Part shown: positions 1 to 7,247 of the stretch, piece after piece
How the letters are laid out: the number at the start of each line of letters is the position of its first letter
Numbering within the stretch: position 1 is the stretch's first letter
DNA from: Streptomyces sp. HUAS 15-9
GTDB lineage: Bacteria; Actinomycetota; Actinomycetes; Streptomycetales; Streptomycetaceae
NCBI RefSeq assembly: GCF_025642155.1
Contig: NZ_CP106798.1
Coordinates: 8,246,001-8,310,000, forward strand
DNA: 64,000 nt
Reading direction: 5' to 3'
Notes under the pieces: generated by a model
Seen by the model: only the letters and a program-made list of their open reading frames with translations
Told to the model about the DNA's origin: nothing
The model's database searches: none
Translations under genes and position numbers: made by a program

Positions 1-217
1 GCCGGGCGCGTACGCGGTCGATGTCGGCCGAGGTGACGCTTCCGGAGCCCTCCTCGGTGGGCTGAGCGTGGTTCGGACCGCCGTAATAAGGGGTTCCCGG
101 CTCCTTTCTCACGAACAGCCGCAGCGGGCCGTGCTCTTCGGCGTCCGCGAACAGCAGGGGCACGGTGGCGTAGTACCGCTCGATACGGGCACACAGCGAG
201 TCGCTCATCCGGCGCAT
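1..217 (-). CDS. N-terminal part of a GNAT-like acetyltransferase (truncated by window edge)
   Basis: The minus frame opens just after the stop of the DUF6745-type gene and runs off the left edge. Starts are possible at 217 or 208; only 6 bases or fewer separate 217 from the preceding stop, so it is probably co-transcribed. About 70 residues are visible. They contain a run like ARIERYYATVPLLFADAEEH followed by GPLRLFVRKEPGTPYYGG and then ADIDRVRAR. From memory this resembles the N-terminal segment common to a group of Streptomyces GNAT-family N-acetyltransferases. The acetyl-CoA-binding domain would lie outside the window, so the catalytic motif cannot be checked and the assignment rests on N-terminal resemblance only. 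Confidence 0.55.
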   Translation of the reverse strand, partial: MRRMSDSLCARIERYYATVPLLFADAEEHGPLRLFVRKEPGTPYYGGPNHAQPTEEGSGSVTSADIDRVRAR

Positions 218-223
218 CCCGGC

Positions 224-1348
224 TCACGTCTCCCGCAGCGGCGCGTACGTCTCCGCCGACACCCCGAACGTCCAGGCGACGCCCTCCCGGGCCGTCCGGG
301 TCCTCGGCGGGACCCGCAGCCAGTAGGTGCGCCGGGTTCCGTCCGGCTCCGGCGTGGAGTTGAGGACCTCCACCATCACGACCGCCTCGTCACCGTCCAG
401 GTCGATCCGCCAGAGCGTGCCCGTCTCGTCCTGGTGCACGGGGCGTGCTCCGGAGTCCTCGAGGTAGCGGTCGTAGCCGTAGTACTCCAGCATCACCCGG
501 CGCAGCTCGGCGTTCTCCTCGGCGCGGATCCGCTCCGGCGTCAGGGTGCGAAGCTCCGCGAGGAAGGCGGCCGGAACGGGCATGCCGCGCCAGGCGTACA
601 GGGCGAAACCGTCCGGATAGGCGAGGGCCGGGCCGTGCCCACGGTCCAGGCGGCCCGCTTCGTCGCGGTGCAGGACGGCGGGGCGTTCGCACACGACCGC
701 CACCTTGGCGAACGGCCACCACCAGCCGGCGCTCCGGCACACTTCGCCCAGCCCGTCGAGCGGCGCCCGGTCGGTGGGGAAGGCGGCGAGCCAGGGTGCG
801 TCGTGCTGGCCCAGTACGGCGTCCAGCAGGAGCAGCCGGATCTCCGCCTCTTGGCGGGAGCGGGCCGCCCGGTCCGGCGTTCCGTCCTCCTCGGACGCAC
901 CGGGACCCGCGGCCCCGCCAGGGCCGCCCGGGGCTGTGCCGGTGAGCTCCTCCAGCACGCCTTGGCGGATGCGTTCCACGAGCGCCTGCGTGTTCTCCCA
1001 CAGCACGCCGCCGGTGACCGCCCAGTGCGCCGACCAGCCCACCGCCCCCAACTCCGCGTGGAGTCGGCCGCGTTCGACCGCCCACGGAGCGGTGCGCACC
1101 GCCTCCCGGACACTGGGACCGGTGTCCTCCATGCCGCGTATCAGGGTGATCGCCTCGCGGGGCGAGCCGGCCCACACCACGCGCTCAGGCTCCGCGAGCC
1201 CGGCCCGTCGATAGGCCAGGCGGACACCCCGCTCGGCGCGCTCCCGGTCGGCGGGAGCCGTCTTCGCGGCACACGCGCGCCACAGCGCGGTCTCCTCGAA
1301 CACCCCGGCCCGCGTGCCGAGTTCCGCCGCGCTGTCCACGTTGCTCAT
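224..1348 (-). CDS. DUF6745 domain-containing protein
   Basis: A 374-residue protein of unknown biochemical role. The start at 1348 (MSNVDSAAELG) has a GGAG ribosome site 7 bases upstream. An open frame continues upstream to 2440 but would cross the promoter region and the opposing gene, so that extension is rejected. Recognisable points are a Trp-rich stretch (SAGWWWPFAKVAVVCERPAV) in the middle, DGFALYAWRGMPVP after it, and a C-terminal signature GDEAVVMVEVLNSTPEPDG near residue 325 followed by YWLRVPP, which I associate with DUF6745. There is no signal peptide or membrane segment. It is second in a minus-strand set after the 108-residue protein (gap 32 bases) and divergent from the STM4015-type genes, which suggests a related function. 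Confidence 0.78.
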   Translation of the reverse strand: MSNVDSAAELGTRAGVFEETALWRACAAKTAPADRERAERGVRLAYRRAGLAEPERVVWAGSPREAITLIRGMEDTGPSVREAVRTAPWAVERGRLHAELGAVGWSAHWAVTGGVLWENTQALVERIRQGVLEELTGTAPGGPGGAAGPGASEEDGTPDRAARSRQEAEIRLLLLDAVLGQHDAPWLAAFPTDRAPLDGLGEVCRSAGWWWPFAKVAVVCERPAVLHRDEAGRLDRGHGPALAYPDGFALYAWRGMPVPAAFLAELRTLTPERIRAEENAELRRVMLEYYGYDRYLEDSGARPVHQDETGTLWRIDLDGDEAVVMVEVLNSTPEPDGTRRTYWLRVPPRTRTAREGVAWTFGVSAETYAPLRET

Positions 1349-1380
1349 CGTCTGCTCCGTCACCTTCCGCCGTACCTCGC

Positions 1381-1707
1381 TCAGTCCGCCACGATCCGCA
1401 CGGACCCCGGCACGTACTCCCGCTGCCGGATCACCCGGTACCACCCCTTGGGCAGGGCGATCGCCGCGTGCTCCTCGTGGACCACCCGTCCGTCCTGGGG
1501 CAGATGCAGCAGCATCGGTCCGAACGGCCCCGGCTCCCGCACCAGTTCGCCCGGCCCGACGATCGCGTGCGCATGACCGGTGACCTCGCCGAGCGCCAGC
1601 ACGAGCCGGCCCCGCCCGTCGCGCGGCTCCCTCGGCGCCGCGGCGACATGCGACGGCACCGCTTCCTCGGTCACGGGCACGATCAGCACGTCTCCCTGCC
1701 GGTACAC
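1381..1707 (-). CDS. Small conserved protein of unknown function, first gene of the minus operon
   Basis: A 108-residue protein beginning (M)YRQGDVLIVPV. The GTG at 1707 is preferred because GGAGGGGAGG lies 6 bases upstream of it; the earlier ATG at 1734 has no ribosome site and falls in the presumed leader. The central part reads GRLVLALGEVTGHAHAI, and the C-terminus reads LPKGWYRVIRQREYVPGSVR. It is predicted soluble, with a beta-rich look and a His-containing GHAHAI motif. I do not recognise a named family. Its position directly in front of the DUF6745-type gene and next to the divergent LRR operon suggests the two minus genes act with, or are co-regulated with, the STM4011-4015-type set. 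Confidence 0.72.
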   Translation of the reverse strand: MYRQGDVLIVPVTEEAVPSHVAAAPREPRDGRGRLVLALGEVTGHAHAIVGPGELVREPGPFGPMLLHLPQDGRVVHEEHAAIALPKGWYRVIRQREYVPGSVRIVAD

Positions 1708-1771
1708 GGCATGCCTCCCCTCCGGCCGGGGCACCGCGCACCGGCCTCATGCCACAGACAGTAGAAGCCGC

Positions 1772-1818
1772 CACTGACAACGGGCCGTACCAAGGCCCCC
1801 AGCACCCCGTTGTCAGTG
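1772..1818. promoter_or_regulatory. Large inverted repeat in the divergent promoter region
   Basis: The 173-base gap between the two divergent operons contains a perfect 13-base inverted repeat, CACTGACAACGGG at 1772-1784 and CCCGTTGTCAGTG at 1806-1818, with a 21-base spacer. The symmetry goes further: AGAAG at 1763-1767 is matched by CTTCT at 1819-1823, and TACCAAG at 1789-1795 is matched by CTTGGTA at 1822-1828. This suits an operator for a dimeric regulator controlling both directions, or a cruciform/hairpin. No regulator gene is adjacent. Confidence 0.6.
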
Positions 1819-1880
1819 CTTCTTGGTAGAACTGCGGCATCACGGAACGGACGACCCACTTTCGCCACAGGAGCAGCCGC

Positions 1881-2840
1881 ATGACCATCGGTGACCACCT
1901 CGACGCGCTGTACCGGCTGCCTGCCCACACCTTCCCCGGCCCGGACGCCCGCACGGACGACCTGCCCGAAGCGGAGTCCGTCGCCTGGCGCATCACCAGC
2001 GACGTGTACGACGCGGACGAGGACTGGACGGAGGCCTTCGCCCGCTTCTGCGCCGCCGTCGACACCACCCGCGTACGGGCCCTGATAGTCGGTGCCTGGC
2101 AGGAGGCGTACGACACCGACCCGGACGACGTGATCGAGGCGCTGCTGGCCGCGCGGGACCGATTCCCCGCCCTGCGGGCGCTGTTCCTGGGCGACATGGT
2201 CATGGAGGAGTGCGAGATCTCCTGGATCAACCAGACCGATGTCACCCCGCTCCTCGCCGGCTTCCCGGACCTGGAGGAGTTCGGTGTGCGCGGCGGATCA
2301 GGGCTGAGCTTCCCCGCCCTGCGCCACACCGGGCTGCGCGGGCTCACCATGGAGAGCGGCGGCCTGCCCGCCGAGGTCGTCCGGGGCGTGGGCGCCAGCG
2401 ACCTGCCCGCGCTGGAGCAGCTCGACCTGTGGCTGGGCACCCCCGACTACGGCGGTGACAGCGAGGCCGCCGATCTGGAGCCGATCCTGTCCGGCGCCCG
2501 GCTGCCGCGCCTGCGTCATCTGGCGCTGCGCAACAGCGAGATGCAGGACGCCGTCGCCGCCGCGGTCGCCGCCGCACCGGTCGTCGCCCGGCTGGAGGTG
2601 CTGGACCTGTCCATGGGTGTCCTCTCGGACGAGGGCGGCGCCGCCCTGCTCGCCGGTCAGCCGCTCACCCACCTCAAGCGGCTCGACCTCCACCATCACT
2701 ACCTCAGCGAGCCGCTTGTGGAGCGGATACGTCAGACCCTGGAGCTCGCCGGCGTCGAAGTGGACCTCGACCGCGACGACGCCGACGAGGACCAGGACGA
2801 CGACGGCACGGTGTGGCGGTACGTGGCCGTGGGCGAGTGA
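1881..2840 (+). CDS. STM4015-type leucine-rich repeat protein, copy 1
   Basis: A 319-residue soluble protein. The ATG at 1881 has AGGAG 7 bases upstream. After an N-terminal segment (HLDALYRLPAHTF) come leucine-rich repeats such as LEQLDLWLGTPDYGG, LRHLALRNSEMQDAVAAAVA and LEVLDLSMGVLSDEGGAALL, of the ribonuclease-inhibitor-like type with a strand and helix in each repeat. The C-terminus is very acidic (DRDDADEDQDDDG) and ends in WRYVAVGE. The family is named after Salmonella STM4015 and has no assigned activity; LRRs usually make protein contacts. It heads a tight plus-strand operon with a second paralogue and the STM4014, 4013, 4012 and 4011 homologues, so it is probably the partner- or substrate-binding component. 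Confidence 0.85.
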   Translation: MTIGDHLDALYRLPAHTFPGPDARTDDLPEAESVAWRITSDVYDADEDWTEAFARFCAAVDTTRVRALIVGAWQEAYDTDPDDVIEALLAARDRFPALRALFLGDMVMEECEISWINQTDVTPLLAGFPDLEEFGVRGGSGLSFPALRHTGLRGLTMESGGLPAEVVRGVGASDLPALEQLDLWLGTPDYGGDSEAADLEPILSGARLPRLRHLALRNSEMQDAVAAAVAAAPVVARLEVLDLSMGVLSDEGGAALLAGQPLTHLKRLDLHHHYLSEPLVERIRQTLELAGVEVDLDRDDADEDQDDDGTVWRYVAVGE

Positions 2841-2851
2841 GCCCGAGCCCC

Positions 2852-3802
2852 ATGAACCACTACCCCTCGTACCTCAAGCAGTTCCACGGTCTGCCCGTAC
2901 ACCTCTTCGACGCGGACGGTGACGGCCGTGGCCGGCCCCGTCCCGAACCCGCCTCGGTCGCATGGAAGCTGAGCGCCGACCGTCAGCACGCCTTCGAACC
3001 GCTGTGGCGGCGATTCCTCGACGAGGTCCACGCCGAGGAGGTCACCGCGCTCGTCATCGGCGCCTGGTGGCAGTCGTGGGACGAACACGGCATCGACCCC
3101 GTCCTCGACCTGCTCACGGCCGAGGCACATCGGTTCCCCCGGCTGCGCGCCCTGTTCCTCGCGGACGTCGAGTCCGAGGAGACGGAGATCTCCTGGATCC
3201 GTCAGGGGCACCTTTCCCGCGTCCTGCGCGCCTGGCCCGAACTGGAGGAGATCGGGGTGCGCGGGGCGGAGGGGCTGGTGATCGAGCCCGTGCGCCACGA
3301 GCGGCTGCGCACCCTGCGCATCGAGTCCGGGGGGATGCCCGCGCAGCCCGTCCGCGCCCTGGCCGCCTGCACGTTCCCGGCCCTGCGCCACCTGGAATTG
3401 TGGCTGGGCACCCCCGAATTCGGCGGCGAATGCGAGGCCGAGGACGTCACCGCGCTCCTCACCGCGCTGGGCCACTGCCCCGAACTGCGCCACCTGGGGG
3501 TGAAGAACAGCGACATCCAGGACGCCGTGGCCGCCGCGGTGGCCCAGGCACCGGTCGTCGCGGGCCTCACCTCGGTCGACCTCAGCATGGGCACCCTCGG
3601 GGACGAGGGCGCGGGCGCACTCCTGTCGGGCCGGCCCCTGACCCATCTGCGCGCTCTCGACCTGCGGTACAACTTCCTGAGCGACGAACTGGCCCAGCGC
3701 CTGCGCGAGACGCTGGAGCCGCACGGAGTCGACCTCGCCCTCACTCCGGCGCCCCGAAGCTCGTACAACCCCGAGGCACGCTATGTCGCCGTCGGCGAAT
3801 GA
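2852..3802 (+). CDS. STM4015-type leucine-rich repeat protein, copy 2
   Basis: A 316-residue paralogue of the preceding gene, 11 bases downstream. The ATG at 2852 (MNHYPSYLKQFHGLPVHLF) aligns with the start of copy 1; an open frame upstream to 2813 lies inside copy 1 and is not needed. It keeps the same repeats (LRHLELWLGTPEFGGE, LRHLGVKNSDIQDAVAAAVA, SVDLSMGTLGDEGAGALL), showing tandem duplication. It lacks the acidic tail of copy 1 but keeps the same terminal residues, RYVAVGE. Conservation of that tail in both copies despite a divergent preceding linker suggests a functional C-terminal tag. Its end overlaps the ATP-grasp gene by 20 bases, implying translational coupling. Confidence 0.85.
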   Translation: MNHYPSYLKQFHGLPVHLFDADGDGRGRPRPEPASVAWKLSADRQHAFEPLWRRFLDEVHAEEVTALVIGAWWQSWDEHGIDPVLDLLTAEAHRFPRLRALFLADVESEETEISWIRQGHLSRVLRAWPELEEIGVRGAEGLVIEPVRHERLRTLRIESGGMPAQPVRALAACTFPALRHLELWLGTPEFGGECEAEDVTALLTALGHCPELRHLGVKNSDIQDAVAAAVAQAPVVAGLTSVDLSMGTLGDEGAGALLSGRPLTHLRALDLRYNFLSDELAQRLRETLEPHGVDLALTPAPRSSYNPEARYVAVGE

Positions 3803-4988
3803 CCCGGGACCGCGCTTCGCGGTCGTGGGCAACCCCGAGAACCGCCGCGTCACCCTCTTCGGGGACGCGGTGCGCACGGCCGGACTCGCCGCCCCGCGCA
3901 TCGTCGCCTGGACGGACGTGCTGCGCGCGGGCGGAGCCGAGTCCAGGGCCGAGTTCGGCGTCGAGTTCGGGGCCGAGGAGATCGTCCGGATCGACTCACC
4001 CGGTGAGAACGCCGAGGTCGACCGGCTGCTGCGCGGTGCCCAGGACCCCACCCGGGTCGAAGGTTCGGCACGCTGGTACACCGGGTTCATGGCCGCGCTG
4101 CGGGGGCTGCGCGGCGGCATCCGGCTCGACGACCCGACCGACCTTCCCGTGCTCTTCGACAAGCGGCGCTGCCATGCCGTGCTCGACGCGGCCGGCGTGC
4201 CGGTGCCCGACTCACCCACCTCGGGACCCAAAGCCGCACCCGTTCGTGGCTGGGACGACGTACGGGCGCTGATGCGGGAACACCGCATGCCCCGCCTGTT
4301 CGTCAAACCCGCGCACGGCTCGTCCGCTTCGGGCGTGCTCGCCGTGGAGTCGGGCGGCGGCGGCCGGATCAGGGCGACCACATCCGTGGAACGCGCGGCG
4401 GACGGCCGCCTCTACAACTCCCTCAAGGTACGCCGCTACGAACGCGAGTCGGACATCGCGGCCGTCGTCGACGCGCTCGCCCCGGACGGGCTGCATCTGG
4501 AGCGCTGGCTGCCGAAGGCCTCCCAGGACGGGCGCGCGGCCGACTTGCGCGTCGTCGTCGTGGCCGGCCGCGCCACCCACGCGGTCGTCCGCACCAGCCG
4601 CTCACCCCTGACCAATCTCCACCTCGGCGGCCGCCGGGGCGATCTCGACGCGGCCCGGCAGGCCGTCGAGGCGGCGGGCGCGCACTGGACCGATCTGCTC
4701 GACGTGTGCGAGCGGGCCGCGGCCTGCTTCCCGCGCACGCTCTGCGTCGGCGTCGATCTGCTGCCCGCCGTGGGCTGGCGCCGAGCCGCGGTGGGCGAGG
4801 TGAACGCGTTCGGCGACCTGCTGCCGCGCCTCACCGGCCTGCCCGGCAGCGGCGCCGAGGGCCTAGACACCTACGCCACCCAGGTGGCCGCCGCCCTGCG
4901 CCGCTTCGCTCCGGACCGGCCGACGGCCTCTTCGCACCACCAGTACAGAGAAGGAAACCCGCATGCCCTCGCCCGCCCCGACGCCTGA
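3783..4988 (+). CDS. STM4014-type ATP-grasp protein
   Basis: A 401-residue protein starting at 3783 with GAGG 6 bases upstream, inside the end of the LRR gene. ATP-grasp features are visible: the ATP-binding strand and glycine loop PRLFVKPAHGSSASGV near residues 169-185, LRVVVVAGRATHAVVR near 254-270, and a metal-binding E-x-N in VGEVNAFGDLLP near 338. ATP-grasp enzymes form acyl-phosphates and ligate carboxylates to amines or thiols, including peptide ligases; the substrate here is unknown. In Salmonella the homologue (STM4014) lies in the same gene set. The 3-prime end overlaps the next gene by 26 bases. I infer a peptide or protein ligase-like step in a modification system. Confidence 0.85.
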   Translation: MSPSANDPGPRFAVVGNPENRRVTLFGDAVRTAGLAAPRIVAWTDVLRAGGAESRAEFGVEFGAEEIVRIDSPGENAEVDRLLRGAQDPTRVEGSARWYTGFMAALRGLRGGIRLDDPTDLPVLFDKRRCHAVLDAAGVPVPDSPTSGPKAAPVRGWDDVRALMREHRMPRLFVKPAHGSSASGVLAVESGGGGRIRATTSVERAADGRLYNSLKVRRYERESDIAAVVDALAPDGLHLERWLPKASQDGRAADLRVVVVAGRATHAVVRTSRSPLTNLHLGGRRGDLDAARQAVEAAGAHWTDLLDVCERAAACFPRTLCVGVDLLPAVGWRRAAVGEVNAFGDLLPRLTGLPGSGAEGLDTYATQVAAALRRFAPDRPTASSHHQYREGNPHALARPDA

Positions 4989-5898
4989 GCCGCTCCCGCC
5001 CCGGAGCGCCCCGACCACGCCTCAAGCGCCGGGTGAGCCATATGAGTCGTATGTTCCGCATGCGCCGGACATGAACGAGATCGTCGGCAGCCACGACCTC
5101 CTCCTCGTCACCCTGGACACCCTCCGCTACGACGTGGCCGCCGAACTGGCCGCGGCGGGCCGCCTGCCGAACCTGGCCCGTCACCTCCCCGGCGGCCGCT
5201 GGGAGAAGCGGCACGCCCCGGGCAGCTTCACCTACGCCTCCCACCAGGCGATCTTCGCGGGCTTCCTGCCCACCCCGGCCGCCCCCGGCCCGCATCCGCG
5301 CCTGTTCGCCGCGAGCTTCGCGGGGAGCGAGACCACCGCTCGGGGCACGTTCGTCTACGACACCCCGGATCTCGTCTCCGGCCTCGCCGAGGTGGGCTAT
5401 CACACCGTGTGCATCGGAGGCGTGGGTTTCTTCAACAAGCTGGGCCCGCTGGGCTCGGTGCTGCCCGGCCTGTTCCACGAGTCCCACTGGGCACCGGAGT
5501 TCGGCGTCACCGACCCCGACTCCTTCGGGAACCAAGTGGCCCGCGCCGAACGCGTCGTACGGGAACTGCCCACAGAAAAACGACTGTTCCTCTTCGTCAA
5601 CGTGTCCGCCCTGCACCAGCCGAACTGGTTCCACCTGCCCGGCGCGACCCGCGAGGCCGGCGACACCCGCGCCACGCACGCCGCCGCCCTGGAATACGTG
5701 GACCGACACATCGGACGGCTCTTCGCCGCCGCGAGCAGCAGACGCCGCTGCTTCGCCGTCGTCTGTTCCGACCACGGCACCGCCTACGGCGACGACGGAT
5801 ACACCGGCCACCGCCTCGGCCACGAGTCCGTCTGGACCGTGCCCTACGCCCAGTTCTTCCTGGACCCCGCATCCCGCCCGACGGAGGCCGCCCGATGA
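4963..5898 (+). CDS. STM4013/SEN3800-type hydrolase (alkaline phosphatase/sulfatase fold)
   Basis: A 311-residue protein. The ATG at 4963 has AGAAGGA about 7 bases upstream, which favours it over the internal ATG at 5071. It carries motifs of the alkaline phosphatase superfamily: LLVTLDTLRYD near residues 47-58, with the metal-binding Asp and a Thr at the nucleophile position, and a C-terminal metal site CSDHGTAYGDDGYTGHRLGH near 266-285. The N-terminal 36 residues are Pro-rich and contain GEPYESYVPHAPDMNE, recalling the SPYQSYVYAYPHKT stretch at the start of the next protein. It is probably a cytosolic phospho- or sulfo-hydrolase; the substrate is unknown. Its stop overlaps the next start (ATGA). 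Confidence 0.85.
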   Translation: MPSPAPTPEPLPPRSAPTTPQAPGEPYESYVPHAPDMNEIVGSHDLLLVTLDTLRYDVAAELAAAGRLPNLARHLPGGRWEKRHAPGSFTYASHQAIFAGFLPTPAAPGPHPRLFAASFAGSETTARGTFVYDTPDLVSGLAEVGYHTVCIGGVGFFNKLGPLGSVLPGLFHESHWAPEFGVTDPDSFGNQVARAERVVRELPTEKRLFLFVNVSALHQPNWFHLPGATREAGDTRATHAAALEYVDRHIGRLFAAASSRRRCFAVVCSDHGTAYGDDGYTGHRLGHESVWTVPYAQFFLDPASRPTEAAR

Positions 5899-7237
5899 CC
5901 ACCGCCGAGCTGACGACGGCAACCAGCCCCTACCAGAGCTATGTCTACGCCTACCCCCACAAGACCGCCTACCGCCGACTCCACGACCGCCCCCTGCTGA
6001 ACACCCTCTGGGCGGCCGAGCCCAAGGACACCCTCTCCCTCTACCTCCACATCCCCTTCTGCGAAGTCCGCTGCGGTTTCTGCAACCTCTTCACCCGCAT
6101 TGGCGCCACCGACGGCCTGACCGGCGCCTACCTGGACGCGCTGGAGCGCCAGGCGGGGGCCGTACGGGAAGCGCTCGGGGACACGGACGAGGTCCGGTTC
6201 GCCACGGCGGCCTTCGGCGGCGGCACCCCGACCTTCCTCACCGCCCCGAGCTCGAGCGGCTGTGTGACATCGCCGAACACCGCATGGGCGCCGACCTGCG
6301 CGCCGTCCCGCTGTCGGTCGAGGCCTCCCCGGCCACCGCCACGGCCGACCGGCTCACGGTCCTCGCCGAGCGCGGCACCACCCGGCTGAGCCTGGGCGTA
6401 CAGAGCTTCGTCGACTCCGAGGCCCGTGCCGCCGTACGCCCGCAGCGCCGCGCCGACGTGGAGTCGGCCCTCGCCCGCATCCGTGACGCCGGCATCCCCG
6501 TCCTCAACATCGACCTCATCTACGGCATCGACGGCCAGACGGAACGGACCTGGCTGCATTCCCTCGACGCGGCCCTCGCCTGGCGACCCGAGGAGCTCTA
6601 CCTCTACCCCCTCTACGTCCGCCCCCTGACCGGCCTGGGCCGACGCGGTAGCGGCCCCGACCCCGCCTGGGACGAACAGCGGCTGCGCCTGTATCGCGCA
6701 GGCCACGACCACCTCCTCGCGCACGGCTACAACCAGCAGTCCATGCGCATGTTCCGCCGCACCGACGCCCCGCCCCAGGGCGCCGACGACCACGCCTGCC
6801 AGACCGACGGGATGATCGGCCTGGGCTGCGGTGCCCGCTCCTACACGGCCCGTCTGCACTATTCCTTCGACTACGCCGTGGACATGCACCAGATACGCGC
6901 GATCATCGACGACTACGTCTCCCGCCCGGCCGCCGACTTGGCCCACGCCGAGTACGGCCGCCCCATCGACACCGACGAGGCCCGCCGCCGTCACCTCCTG
7001 CAGTCCCTGCTCCAGGCCGAGGGCCTGTGCCCCGACGACTACCGCGCCCGCTTCGGGGCCGCCCCCGCCGACCACTTCGGCCCCGAACTCACCCGCTTCG
7101 CCGACCGCGGCTGGCTGACCGACGACGGCACCACGCTCAGGCTCACCCCCGAGGGACTCGCCCACTCCGACGCGATCGGCCCCGACCTGTTCTCCCCGGC
7201 GGTCCGGGCCGCCATGGCCGCCTACGAGAGGAAGTGA
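5895..7237 (+). pseudogene. STM4012-type radical SAM protein, interrupted by a -1 frameshift as printed
   Basis: This HemW/coproporphyrinogen-oxidase-like radical SAM protein would be about 447 residues if intact. The first frame from ATG 5895 carries the CX3CX2C cluster motif CEVRCGFC at residues 56-63 and FGGGTPTFLTAP. At the C-run 6244-6247 the frame is lost (reading SSSG) and the family sequence resumes in the -1 frame (ELERLCDIAEHRMGADLRAV) through to 7237. Adding one C at this run restores a continuous gene. The downstream part keeps RLSLGVQSFVD, NIDLIYGIDGQT and GLGCGARSY. The rest of the gene shows no decay, so a sequencing or assembly error, or a recent mutation, is likely. No X-XXY-YYZ slip site is seen. 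It follows STM4013 by an ATGA overlap. Confidence 0.85.
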
Positions 7238-7247
7238 CCGGCCCGCC

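Noticed and set aside
1349..2440. N-terminal extension of the DUF6745 frame to a 738-residue protein
   Set aside because: It runs antisense through the small upstream gene, the divergent promoter and the LRR gene; the start at 1348 has a proper ribosome site.
2732..4381. 549-residue minus-strand open frame under the STM4015/STM4014 genes
   Set aside because: The plus-strand genes have family motifs and coupled starts; the minus frame has none.
6240..6260. Programmed -1 frameshifting in the STM4012-type gene
   Set aside because: There is no X-XXY-YYZ heptamer and no obvious stimulatory structure; a one-base indel in a C-run is simpler.
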